This document shows, piece by piece, positions 42,995-55,017 of a stretch of DNA of 64,000 bases. This DNA comes from Cliona cf. orientalis (lineage: Eukaryota; Porifera; Demospongiae; Clionaida; Clionaidae), in the NCBI GenBank assembly GCA_963930775.1, contig OZ005689.1:2356001-2420000 (forward strand), given 5' to 3'. Made by a program: the position numbers and the translations under genes. Each line of letters opens with the position of its first letter. Position 1 is the stretch's first letter. Below the pieces are notes generated by a model. The model saw nothing but the letters and a program-made list of their open reading frames with translations, did no database searches and had not been told where the DNA came from.

Positions 42995-45900
42995 CTATTT
43001 CAGTACTTGTCTAAATAGTTGGAAGAGTCTCCATACATCGTTGAATGAATTATAGATGGGAGCAGGGGCTACCCTCATTAGGGAGGGCTCTCGTAGATCA
43101 CACTGGAGGGGATGTGTACGTGAGAGAGAGAGTGTATGTTATACACATTGTACATACAGGTATGATTGTATAATAATTATTATAATATTATTATCAATGT
43201 GTGTGCACTGTATCTGTACAGTGTATGTGAGAGTGAGCGCTCTATAGCATGTACAATGTACATGTACAGTGGAGCCCCGCTTAACGGACACCCCTCAACG
43301 GCAGACACCTGCGATACATGTATATCGGACAATTCTGAATGTCTGGATTGTATTTCTATAGATTTCAATATTCAAACCCCATCAACAGCGGACACCGGAC
43401 ACTATTTTGGTACAGTTCGAGCCTGCGCAATAGTGAACAACCTCGCATAACGGACAGTTAGGCCACACCCACCATTAAAATCGGTCGGTTTCAGCGACCA
43501 GTAACTACAAATAATATGTCTCATATTCTTGCATAGAAGCTGTCAGTTGACAGATCTCTCATCAATACGGTTTTTATCATCGTCCACAGTAGTGCTTTAT
43601 CATAGCTGGCCGTGATTGTAGGAGGGGCGTGGTCAACCACTAACCCCTGAGCCAAGGACACCTCGCTACAGCGGACAAAATTTTTGGTCCCAATGGTGTC
43701 CGCTTGAGAGGGGTTCCACTGTATCTGCACAAGGGCAGTTCACAACTGGTTTTGTTAGAAGCCAATTAATGGCTCTCATGTTGTTCAATGCTGGGCCAGG
43801 GAGAAAATAAAACCCCATGTATAGGACAATGCAACGTATACGTAGATTACTACTCAGAATATTACCTTATATGGACATTTTTTTAAGTTACAGCACACCT
43901 CCCCCCCCCCCCCCCCCCCCCCCACACACACACATCCATTCTCTTCCTCAGGGAATGGTGCGTGTGTCTACATGCAATCTCTCCATATCCTCTCCCTTTC
44001 TGTCCAGCTTCACATCACATCATGGCATATCTAGGCATGTATCTGTAGTGCTTTATACCGTAGGACGAGTTTTTAATTGCGTAGTTTAATAATTGCGTTC
44101 TAGTCAAGTCAGGCCAAATAGCGAATCCAATAATTGCGATGGACGACCCCGTACCGTACTGTAGTATATGCGAACGTTTTATGTTTGCGAATCTATTAAT
44201 TGCAAACCGTAGAAAAACTCGCAATTCGCACTTAATAGATACTCACAATTAAAACCCGACCTACGGTAACCCTCCTCCCTTACTTAAACAGGCTTATGTG
44301 CAAGCAAATACATATAATATATGAAGAGCAAGAGAAGTACTCACCGCTGCTCCCTTGGCTTGAATTGCTTTGGAAACTTCGTCAATTGGACAGGAGAACA
44401 TGATAGAGAGCTGTGCCCCTCGTTGAGAGGGGTTGGGGGATGTAACCACTTCAATGTAGTTATCTGTGCACACACAATTATTAAAGATGGTTATATGGAC
44501 ATGTGTGTGTGTGTGTGTGTGTGTGTGTATAGCTCTCTCTCTCTCTTTCTACTCTTTCTCAAGCCTTTTGTACATTATGCATGCATACCTTGTTTATTGT
44601 ACAGTGTAAGTTTGGTGCCAGATGAGGGAGGAAGAGAAGAAGAGGGAGAAGGAGAGAGAGGGAGGGAGGGAGAGAAGGGAGAGGGAAGAAAGAGAGGTTA
44701 ATAGCTCTAGGAAGGAGAGGAATGAGTAGGAAAACACTGATTCCACAAGTACTCCCATACCAACCATTTTCTGAAGCCCTTGATTTCTTGCTCAAGAAAG
44801 TCTCTAGAAGCAGCTCTAGGTAGCCAGTGAGAATCCTTGACTTGGTTGTCAGTTCAGCCATTGATGTCTGACTGAACACATTCAGACTGGCCTTGAGTAG
44901 CATACACTGTAGCACGGGAGGGTTGGAGAGCTGGAAGCCAGCTGCCCCAGGCTGGAGCTCAAGAACTGTATGCACAGAATGAACGTGATGGATGAATAGC
45001 TAATACTACAACATTACAATGTATGGATAGTAGAGTATCGTGTACTGTAAAAAGGTGAGCATATTTAGCCTTGTCCCCAGGCGCCCCGATCTTTTCAACT
45101 GCACGCGAGAAAAGAGGGAGAGCCTGGTAAAACTTATCACGTGCGTGACGTCAGGTGGAACCAACTTCCATATATGGCACAACAGCGAGTTGGCCAAGAT
45201 CAACCCGAGAGTTCGAGTTCTTCAATCAGTATATTACAATCGGCTATGAATCAGCAAGAGGAGACGCTTCAGCATCTTCGCTATGTGTCAAAAACTGCGA
45301 TTTGCATGGTAACTCAATCGTGTCCACACTCAGGTGGGACGTTGGCACGATCGAGTTTATCATGCAAATCGCGGCTTTTGACACCCAGCGAAGGGACTGA
45401 AGGGCCTAGCTGGCTTGCTGATTCATAGCTGATTGTAACGTTCAGATAGAAAAGCTCGAACTTCGGTGAGAAATTCTGTGCCTCAAGCCGGCCAACTTGC
45501 TGTTTTGCCATATATGGAAGTTGGTTCCACCTGACGTCACGCACGTGATAAGTTTTACTAGGCTCCCCCTCTTTTCTCACGTGCAGTTGAAAAGATCGGG
45601 GCACCTGGGGACGAGGCTACACATATTCACGTTAATATATAATAGTTATTGACCAACTCCCAAGGTTTGTATGCAGTATAGAAGCACAAGTCCAGAGGGC
45701 AAAGCCTACACATGATTATACGACCCTTTTTATGCTTCAGGCATCCACATGTACATGCGTAGCTGACAGTATACAAGGTGAATCTCACCGTTCGTCATTT
45801 TGAGGCGTGTCTCTCTGTTGTGGCACCACCAGCCCATCAACCTGAGCGTGGAAAATAATTCACTGGATAAAAAAACTTTGCCAAGCTTATCTAGAAAAAA

Positions 45901-48855
45901 TTTTGCTAATAAGGGTCGTCATTAACATCATAAAATTTTCACTACCGAGAGTAGGTGGAAAAATTGGCAAAAATTTTCTCCTAGTGAAAATTTCTACGTT
46001 TTTGCTAATGTATGTACCTTGGTAGTTGTGAGTTGTTAGCATGTTTCTCATGAACAAAGAAGCCAGCAATGGACCCCGGGCCAGAGTTGAGGTACTTGTA
46101 GGTGCACCAGGCAGCCACATCCACACCCCAGTCATGGAGGTCAAGCTCAACATTACCAGCTGCATGGGCCAAGTCAAAGCCTACATAGCAACCCTAAGGG
46201 AAGGAAGAGAAAGGGAGGGAGAGAGGAAGGGAGAAAGGGAAGGAAGAGAAAGAGAGGGAGGGAGAGAGAAGGGGGAGGGGGAGAGGGAGGGAGAAAAAGA
46301 GAGATGTGGACACAAGACAAACAATGATGGCACACAGTATTTATCGTGCTAATAAGGCCAATCAAACTACATTATTAGTTTCTCGTCCACCTGTTTTTAT
46401 ATTTCTATGCAGGCGGGCGGTCATTATTTATTATGGCATTTTGAGGGTGTGGTTTCCTGGAACCGCCCAAATAATTAGCAAAAAAGAGGTGTGGCTGGTG
46501 TTTCAAGGCAATAATGAAGGCAGAAGTGGTAGGTTGAAACAGACACGGGAGGTGACGAGAAACTAACATTCAAGTTTGTGTGGCCTAATGTACATGCATG
46601 TACACATATTATATGTAATTTTGTGTAGCTCTTGATTACTAGAACTACATTTGTGTACATGTACATGACATTGTATAAAATTAGTGATTATTGATATCAA
46701 TGTTTCTCTGGCCAGCAAAACCAGGCCATACCTTCCTATGCCCCGCCTCTGTGATGGACTTCATGTCAAACAAGTGGCCAGTAGCAAAGTGCACACCTGA
46801 AGAAGGAGGTCATGTGACTATCACATGATCTTAGCAGCTCATTTACTTCAACAATACCTGGCAACCAGACTAATGCAATGGAATCACCCTGCTCCTCAAT
46901 AAGACTGATAATATCTTCAGTTCTCCAGACATGCTCACCCTGATTATGTGATACGGGGAGAGAGAGAGAGGGAAGGGAGGGAGAGAGGAGGGGGAAGGGA
47001 ACAAGAAAGAGTCAAAGCACTTTGCTTTGTTGTACATGTACGGTACATGTACAACTCACCTCTCTTGGCTTGGCGATTATCACAGAGGTTGCGGGGTCAT
47101 ATCCATGCCAACGTACTTGAGACTCCACTGCATACTGAAGAATAATTATCAGACACATAATTTAATTACTACACTTCAATATGAAGATAGCCATAGATAG
47201 CCTCAGGCTATCAATCTTACAAAGTCAGATGGGAAGCACTGATTTTCAATCAAAATCTTATGCCTGTCCTTTGTCGGCTGGTAGAAGCTCACCTGTAGAT
47301 AAGATCAGTTTCATTAATACAAATACATACAGTGTACACAATTATTATCACAGTCAGCATATTCATAACACTCTCACTTCAATCACAAATTCCTCTATAG
47401 AGTACAACTGCAATGGAAACCTCTCTTTCTCTACCCCTTCCTTTCATCCCTCTCTTTCTCCCTCTCTCTCCCTCAAGAAAACAATCTTACCATGCTGAGG
47501 TGTACATTAACAGACAGTGAGTGTGTTTCCCACCAACAATCCTAGCGCTCTCTTCAATTGAAAACTCTCCCTCTCCCTCTCTCCCTCAAGAAAGCCGGCT
47601 TACCATGCTGAGGTGTACATTAACCGTCAGTGTGTTCATAATGGTGACTTCAATTGGCTTCCCACCGACAATCCTAGCACTCTCTTCGATGACGAAATCC
47701 TCTATCGGGTACCATGGAAACTTGCCGGCAAAATGTCCTTCGATTGCTCTCTTTGCCCACTTGTCCATCTCTCCCTGTAGGGGCATACATACACAAGAGG
47801 GAGAAGAAGAAATTATATGCATGTACACATTAACGTAACTGCAAAAAAGCTGTATTATTGAAGTACAAAGGTCACCAGACATACAGTACCTACTAGGCCA
47901 TCCCATGTTTTTCATATGTACATGTAAATGTGGGATGTCCTGGATATGAGGCTAACATAACACCATAGATCATAATGTAGATTATGTAGTCTATTATAAT
48001 ATGATCAGTGGTAACACCTTGCCAAATTAGTGTACTTTATACTTCAAAAGAGCTTTTACAGGCAGGTATACTGGAGTTATAGATACTCTCTTCTCTCTTG
48101 TCTCGATCTCTTGCCTGGACTAGATCATTGGCACACTTTGGCTGGAGGCCCAGAGAGTTGCCCGCAAAGTAGAGGCAGTCTTGAACATCTTCCACATCAG
48201 ATTCACCAGATTCTGTTGGATTTAAAAATAGTTTATTCATAAGTCAAGAACGCTGTACATAATAAGTATTACGTGTACCAGCAAATACTCTGTAGATAAA
48301 GTGCATTATACTTGCACAATACTGCATGATGATGCACTCTACTCTAGTGCATTGTGCATTTGTACACAATAATAATTATTGTACATGTTCATTGCATGGT
48401 AATGGCCAACTTCGGATCACTTATGCATACACATGTACATACCCTGCCAAGTACATGTACATGTACCTTCCTAATTACACACACAACTAAACGTACGCTA
48501 TAGTGACATTGTATACATGTAATCATTGTACACATACTAGACATGAAATATAGAGTGCCTACTATAATATCCACGTGTTAAAATCAGACAACCACACCCA
48601 CCCCATGCCCCACCCACTTGTTTCCGCTCTCCCCGTCAGCTGTCCGACAGTTGGTACGTGGAATTGGTTCCTGAACCGAGCCAGTTGATCCCGACTGTCC
48701 AGTTCCACCGCCAGCTGCTCATCGTCCAGCTTCATCCCCAGCTCACTCGCCAAACCGGTTAGGTAGGCTTGTACGTCCTCTCTCGTCGAGAGGCTGGGTA
48801 ACTTTGGCGAGCAGTCAGTATCACTACCATTACTGCGGACTCCTATGCCACTCAT
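42995..48855 (-). CDS. KYNU: Kynureninase, complete 12-exon gene
   Basis: Pyridoxal-phosphate enzyme of tryptophan catabolism that cleaves kynurenine to anthranilate and 3-hydroxykynurenine to 3-hydroxyanthranilate plus alanine, in the cytosol. Exons on the minus strand: 48855-48618, 48212-48115, 47774-47604, 47292-47221, 47134-47060, 46939-46858, 46796-46732, 46193-46018, 45841-45789, 44965-44765, 44463-44345, 43102-42995 (TAG). They join in phase to 485 codons, close to the 465 residues of the human enzyme. Matches to the family: [19 protein letters not shown] near the N terminus, [69 protein letters not shown], [13 protein letters not shown] with the Schiff-base lysine (exon 8), [31 protein letters not shown] and [16 protein letters not shown]. 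Intron 2 uses a GC donor (CAG|GCAAGA). Divergent neighbour: COG8, 457 bp away. Confidence 0.96.
43266..43722. mobile_element. CAGTGGAACCCC MITE, copy 2, in the last kynureninase intron
   Basis: Reverse complement of 39316-39797 over its whole length, with ends ACAGTGGAGCCCCGCTTAAC and GAGAGGGGTTCCACTGT, flanked by TA. Absent from the corresponding short intron of the defective copy (27013-27186). Confidence 0.88.
44056..44268. mobile_element. TACCGTAGGACGAG MITE in the last kynureninase intron
   Basis: TACCGTAGGACGAGTTTTTAATTG pairs with CAATTAAAACCCGACCTACGGTA (first 20 bases compared). Interior has several AATTGCG/GCGAAT motifs. Only the TACCGTA tip is shared with 1980-2190 and 24473-24653. 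Confidence 0.75.
45066..45619. mobile_element. Long fold-back element in kynureninase intron 9
   Basis: Arms of roughly 250 bp are inverted: TAGCCTTGTCCCCAGGCGCC and GCACCTGGGGACGAGGCTA at the tips, GTGACGTCAGGTGGAACCAA in both arms, and ATTTGCATG/CATGCAAAT near the centre. The arm carries CACGTGCGTGACGTCA (E-box and CRE-like). Absent from the other kynureninase copy. Confidence 0.88.
47380..47570 (-). pseudogene. Decayed tandem duplicate of kynureninase exon 3
   Basis: Between exons 4 and 3, sequence at 47491-47560 repeats the end of exon 3 (CATGCTGAGGTGTACATTAA with the same splice donor) and CCAACAATCCTAGCGCTCTC, but lacks about 20 bp in the middle and trails off after CAATTGAAAACTC. A further piece, CCTCTATAGAGTACAACTGC (47391 on), matches the exon's CCTCTATCGGGTACCATGG. 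Frame and acceptor are lost. Confidence 0.7.
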
Positions 48856-49312
48856 GTCTATAGAGAGCTACTCTGTGTTGAACACCTGTAGAATCGTAGA
48901 ATTATGTATAGTGATACATGTATGTAGATATTATTTATGGTGGTGCCAGCCCCTTCAAATATTAAAGAAGGGGTTGCACCCAAATCACAATGCCTGACAC
49001 GTACAGCATGTACAGCTGTGTAAGCTTAAGTTGTTTTATTATTATGCAGGAGCCTAGTCTATTGTTTTTTTATAATATCATAGAGCAGGATAATCTATCT
49101 ACCATGCACGTCCGATCATAATAAGAGCTTACTTCTTTGATCTTAGAGGAGGAGCAGGTGCAACTCGGCGTGAGAGGGCGTATGCTGATGCAGGTGGATG
49201 TGCATTAATTGGAACAAAGGTGCGCGCTATCTGGAGAACCTCTCTCACTTGCCCCTTGTGTAAGTGCATGCATATGCTCAACTGTGAGGAAAAAAGCCGT
49301 CCTGGGTGAAGA
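48856..49312. promoter_or_regulatory. Shared intergenic region of divergent KYNU and COG8
   Basis: 457 bp separate the two start codons. Part of it (GTGCGCGCTATCTGGAGAAC, TCTCACTTGCCCCTT, CAACTGTGAGGAAA) is retained almost unchanged at 29770-29875 in the duplicated block, while other parts differ by small insertions. No TATA box. Its arrangement suggests one bidirectional promoter. Confidence 0.6.
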
Positions 49313-52300
49313 ATGGCGGACGATCTAGGGCTCTACTGGTCCCTCTTCCAAGGGGAATTCCCCGGTAAGGATGACTTCGAATAAACCTAAAAGTTACGCA
49401 TACAAGTACATGTACATGTAGTTAGCACATAGTGGTTAGCATGATTGAATGAGGTGAAAAATATAATTATGAGTTGCCTGCATGTACTATGCCTTACAGA
49501 TGAGTGGAAGAGTGATCCTGATTTTGCCCTCTACCTCTCTCAGCTCAGCTCACTATCTATGGAGAAGCTTCGTGAGTATAGTTACTAATATGGTATTAAA
49601 ACACATCCATATTACATGTACATTCATATATAATTCAAAAGAAGAGTACTATAGAATGCCTATGTACATGTATACAGTGGACCCTCTCTAGTTTGGGTAA
49701 CTTGAAGTGTTCGAACTATGAAGATGTGCTTACCTGGGGTAATTTTAATTTTATACCAAATCCCAGCAAAAGGCATTGCATCTGGATTAGAGATATCCTT
49801 GCATGTTCACTACAAAACCTTACCACTGTGTAATCCTTCAAATTTGATAGCTGATAAAAGTACGAACGTTGTTCAACAATGTTATTTTTTTTCTACTTAC
49901 ACTGTAGAGCTTGAGCCAGAGCACCTGAGAGAGGAGAGGAGGTGTGTCCTCAACTCCACCCAAAAGCTGGCCTTTAACAACTACATGACGTTCATACAGA
50001 CAGCAGAGTGCACTAGGGAGGTCTTCAAGGATGTAAGTCACATGACAGTCACATGACGGTCACATCCACATGTATGTACAGAGCCAAGCGAGAAACTTTC
50101 AAGGGAGAAAACTTTTGCAGAATGCTAAGTCAATCATATCCATGTAGGTGTGAGTGGCATGCCTAAATGTTTTGCAGGTGGCTCTCAAACTGTGAAATTT
50201 CTGAACATTTTCTTCCTTAAAAGTTTCCCGCTATAAAGTTGTACCTCTTGATTCAAGACAGTGTTGTAGTGGCCCAGTATACAAAACTATTTCACAAAGA
50301 AATACTGTAGAATATTATTTTATTTTAAGCTGTGGTTTGATGATCAAGTCTACATTGCTTCTTCGTTGCTAATAGTTTGTTGCTGTTGAAGATCATGTGA
50401 CCCAGCTGTTGGACAAGATCCCAGAGTTCAGCTCAGCCTGCAAGAAATTTGCCAAGGATTCTCAAGACATCAATGCAAAGTAAGCTAGAGAATGAATGAT
50501 TCTAACTTACAGGTGCTACATTTAATTGTAATTTTTAAGTGGCTTTTTAAGAGCCGTGTTGTGTCACTCTACCACTCTTTAGTGACTTCCCTACAGATAT
50601 ACTTGTATGTATATTGCTGAAAGATTGCTAGATGATGCTCTCTCTCTCTTCCCTCCCTCCCTCTCTCTTTCTCTCTCCCCTTCTCTCTCACTCTCACTTT
50701 CTCCTTCCATTATTCTCTCTTTTCCTGCTCTCTTCCTCTCTCTCTCTCTCACACACTCACACTAGACGGAAGCTCAACTCTCTTGCTTTGTCCAAGCACA
50801 CTCAGTTGCTAGAGATTCTTGAGATTCCTCAGGTCATGGAGACCTGCGTTAGAAACGGCTACTATGAGGAGGCGCTTGACCTCAACACACATGTGCGACG
50901 CATGGACAAGAAGCATGGGGAAATCCCCATTATTAAGGTAGTTGGGGTAACCGTATTACATGTGCATGTACTACATTTACAGCTGACTTACTGAGATGAA
51001 GGATCGGTAGTGCTCTAGATACTACAGTTTGGCTGCTATCAGCAGATTGAATATGAAAGCCTACATGTGCATTCGAGTCTATATTAGGCCAAACTATCAT
51101 TTAGAATAAAATTGAATGGCTAAAAAAGCCGGCCTGTACATGTATGTACACATTTAGTAAATAGAGAGTATACATGTAGATATACCCCTTTCTCCCTCCC
51201 AAACTTTCTCCGTCCCTTTCTCCACTAATAACACACACCAGGCCATAGCCAAGGACGTGAGTGGTTCCATGGAGTTAATGCTGAGTCAGCTACTTGGTCA
51301 GCTGCGAGGGTCGATCCAGCTGCCAACCTGTCTCAAGGTCGTAGGGTTCCTGCGGAGGATGGAGGTATTTTCGGACGTGGAGCTGAGGCTGAAGTTCCTT
51401 CAGGCCAGGGACGCCTGGCTCCAGAGTGTCCTAGCAGCTGTCCCCACTGATGACCGTAAGAATTAACTTATACAGTGTTCTACCCAGCATGCCCAAGGCA
51501 TGTTGGCCTGACAAGCCTTCAATGCAGACTTTCCTTTGATGTGGGAAAAGCTATATTCCATGAGCTTTGCTGTGGGCACAGGCTCCACCCAAACTATGCC
51601 CTCCTATATATCGTGGCTTAAATTATGCTTGGCAAGAACACTGTTGTAATATTTTTAGGTGCATATATACATGATCTGTTACAACTAAAGTCTAAACTAC
51701 GCTAAGCCTGAACTATCATACATCACTGTATGTGTCCAACGGTACTCTCCTCCTCCCTTATACATTGTACATCATACTATGACATTATTATGTACACATG
51801 TACCGATATGTGTATATTTACATTGTACAATAATGTGTGCCAAGTAAATACTCAATGTGCATGCATAACTATCTATTCCCTCCCTCTCTCCCTCTCTTTT
51901 CTCCACAGCCTACCACCACATCAGTAAGACGATCGAGGCCAGTCGTGTTCACCTGTTTGATGTAGTGACTCAGTACAGAGCCATCTTCCCTGATGATGAC
52001 TCAGTGAGGGTCAACTATGGAGGGCCAAAGACAAAGGGGGAGGGGCCTGTGGATGGAGCTCTCTTCTACTCCTGGGTCAATGACAAGGTATGTGTGTGCA
52101 AGAGAAAGAGAGAGAGAGAGAGGGAGGGATAGGAAGGGAGAGAGAATGAGGGGGAGGGAGAGGGAGAGGGAGAAAGAGGGAGGGAGGGAATGGGAGAGAG
52201 AGAGAAGAGAGAGGGGAAGGGGGAGAGAGGATTTATCATGCATTGGAATATGAACTTGTTTATTTACATGTATGTTGGTTTCTAGATATTATATTAATTT

Positions 52301-54759
52301 TGGCAAGCTATGGAAACATCCATTCATCTCCTTTCTCTACAGATCTGGCAGTTCCTCCACATTCTGGAGGAGGACCTCCAGCGAGGGGTCGGAGGTCGGA
52401 TGGACTCCGTACTCAGCCAGTGTATGTACTTTGGACTCTCGTTCAGTCGTATCGGAGCCGACTTTCGAGGTCTCATTGCCCCCGTCTTTGTCAGGGTACT
52501 CGCTGAGACGTTCAGGAGAAGCCTACGAGAGGCCAAGCATGTGTAAGTCACAAGAATGAGTGTGTACATGTGTATGTATTGTTAGTCATGTGATTTGTCT
52601 TTAGGTCATGTGATATGTTGTACTTGTGGAATTGACTAAACCTTAGGCCAATGATTTTCTTTTGCTACCGTATTTTCATTGCCATCATTAGTGAAGAAAT
52701 TGCTTCAACAAACCTTTCTGGTTCTGGCATACACATGTACATGACATGTACACAGTGATCACATAAAATTAAATACTGTAGAAACTGGTTGTTAAGCGCA
52801 TGCGCTTATAACACGCGGCAGCAAGAAAATATGCGCTTAACAAAAGTATGCGCTTAACAGGAAGCATGCGCTTAATTAAAAGTGCTAAAACACGGTAGGT
52901 GGGGCGTGCGTAAAGAATGTGTCGAGGGTAGATAGACCTACAACGATGGCCAAGAAGCGACCAGAGAGCGTAATTCTCGACGTTTTCTCCTCCAGTATAC
53001 TTCTATCCTTCTTTCTGGGCTCATGTAACCAATCGCTCGTCGTTCAGGTGGCTCGCACAAAACTATGCGCTTAATAAAAAGTATGCGCTTAACAGCGAGC
53101 AGCGCTTAACAACCAGTTTCTATGGTAGTAGCAACCAATCTCTATTTTTATTCACTAGTTTATTGATCATTTTTCAGGTTCCATGAATCCATGAAGAGGA
53201 TGACCCTGACATCACCGCTCCGTGAGCTGACCACGCCCACTATGACATCATCGATGACTGCGGCGTCCCTCTCCTCTCCGTCCCTCTCTCCCCCTCACAC
53301 CCTCCTCGATTTCCCTCCGCTGGCTCAGCTCACAAACGCTCTCATCCATGCCTTCAACGAGCTGCGGCAATGTGCTCCCCTCTCCCTTGCTCCCTCCATT
53401 GCCCAGGAGATAAGAAGACTACTGGAGTCTACTGTGCACGACATTGGAGAGTACTATAGGTACATGTGAGCCATTTGACCTACCACCCCTAGTTCTCAAT
53501 GCTAGGCATGGCATCTACATTTAAGCATGTCTGCCTTTTGCTGGGATTTGGTTTGTCCTGAGCAGGGAATGGAATGATTTACCTTAGGATAAACCTACTG
53601 AGTTTTCGTGTGTGCTACATTCGGAGTAGATAAGGTATCCCCTTATCTACTCCTGGCTACATGTGCATGTATAGTAATTCTCAAATCTGTAGTGCATAGC
53701 ATTGGAATACTTATCGTATTTGTTGCATTTTGGCCCCCTGGTGGTGAGACTATTTCCAAACCACAGTAACTGTTCTCTCTCTCGCATCATTAGGAGCACT
53801 TAACATAATCCCATCCCACCCCCACCCTCTACTTCGTTCATTATAATAATATCATCTTCCTTTCTCTCTACAGAGTGGAACATGGATCCTTCACCCAGCA
53901 AGAAGTTATGGCCTTCAATCAGCTTGTGCGAGTCATGGCGCGAGATTTCTTACCCTTTATCAAGAGAATCTTCACCAGCCTCTTCTCTGAGACGGCCGTG
54001 GAGCAACTCTCCCTCTCCACGCCCTACGCCCTGAGGCACGGCAAAAAGATCATGCCCACTTCCGGTACAACGGTTCGAACAGGAAGACCAGGAGTAGAGC
54101 TAGGCATGGATTTGAATATGGAAGCCATAGCAGAGCCCCTCAGGAAAATCGCGCCGGGCATTTTTGAAGAAATGGATCGATTGAAACAACAACAGTTCAC
54201 AGCAGCTGTAGCCGGTATGGGAGGAGATTCAGCAGCGGAACTCCGTAACGCGACTAGTACCAGTGCTGTTGATAATCTCGGAAGTTTAGGAACTTCTGAT
54301 GCTACTCGAGAGGGAAAGGAGGGGGAGGAAACGGAGGTACAGGAAAGAGAACGAGCAAGTAAGGACGATGGAGTCAGTGGACAATCAACGAGTCAACGCC
54401 TTCTTCTCATCAAAGACCAAAGCACGGCGGCAGAGACAGAAATGATTCGTCCATCAGTGGCAACGGCCGAATTGGATGGCAAGCTACCACACAGTGATAC
54501 TGGTTCACACAGGTCTACAAAATCTCAAGAATCAACCGAATTCAATCATTCTGTGACTATTAATAGTACTAGGAATGTTACTATAAATAGTGATGGTGGC
54601 TCTCAGTTATTAGCTGGGGCTTCCCCTTCATTAGTCGGGCAACTACCAACAGGAACGGCTAGTTTAGCCATCGGCCAATCAACGATGGCAGCTGCCAATA
54701 ATTCTACTAGGACAATTCACCACACTGCTACACCCTTAGCCAAGGATAAAGCTGCATAG
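49313..54759 (+). CDS. COG8: Conserved oligomeric Golgi complex subunit 8
   Basis: Subunit of lobe B of the COG tethering complex, which captures retrograde intra-Golgi vesicles on the cytosolic face of the Golgi. Ten exons joined in phase: 49313-49364, 49500-49571, 49908-50032, 50376-50479, 50766-50937, 51242-51455, 51909-52087, 52343-52542, 53178-53459, 53874-54759 (TAG), 761 codons. Landmarks shared with the animal protein: [141 protein letters not shown]. The C-terminal ~180 residues are a Ser/Thr/Asn-rich, probably disordered tail, which makes the protein longer than the ~612-residue human form. The last exon is unusually large. Start chosen at [17 protein letters not shown], which aligns with the conserved N-terminal LF...FP motif. 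Confidence 0.96.
50092..50237. mobile_element. Degraded GCGGGAAACTTTC-family MITE in COG8 intron 3
   Basis: AGCGAGAAACTTTCAAGGGAG at the left and AAGTTTCCCGCTATAAAG at the right recall the ends of 1980-2190 (first 20 bases compared). Interior has the shared GGCATGCC core. Confidence 0.6.
52779..53122. mobile_element. MITE with repeated TATGCGCTTAACA motifs in COG8 intron 8
   Basis: Ends TAGAAACTGGTTGTTAAGCG and CGCTTAACAACCAGTTTCTA are inverted. (T)ATGCGCTTAAC/T recurs about six times, clustered at both ends. Inside, ATGGCCAAGAAGCGACCAG (52947) opens a frame [17 protein letters not shown], possibly the remnant of a transposase start. Confidence 0.8.
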
Positions 54760-55017
54760 TTGAAGATTTATTGATTATTATCTTTTGCATAGTGAAAATG
54801 AAAAATCAGTCTTTTGTCTGCTCTTTTTTTATTTATACATGTATACCTTTAAACAGTGTTCCCTAGCATGGCTCTAGTTAATATTGGTTGTTGGATGACG
54901 ACCATTTCCATTTCCATGCTCGGATTCATCTAATGCGCATGCGCCGCGTCAGTACTATCGCTTGAGTGATGATGATCAACAAGTATTAAGACGTCAAGGG
55001 CCGGAGAACAAAAAAAT

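Noticed and set aside
39316-43722. Two inverted MITEs as ends of one 4.4 kb transposon
   Set aside because: Each unit has its own complete pair of inverted ends and TA flanks, so they are separate insertions in opposite orientation.
44559-44701. GA/CT-rich open frames in kynureninase introns
   Set aside because: Purine tracts give open frames in several phases; similar tracts recur in introns at 46.2, 47.0, 50.7 and 52.1 kb.
46041-46352. Glu/Arg-rich frame across a kynureninase exon and purine tract
   Set aside because: It is antisense to exon 8 and then reads a GA-rich intron tract.
49313-54759. First impression of this gene as COG4
   Set aside because: Exon products match COG8 instead ([34 protein letters not shown]).
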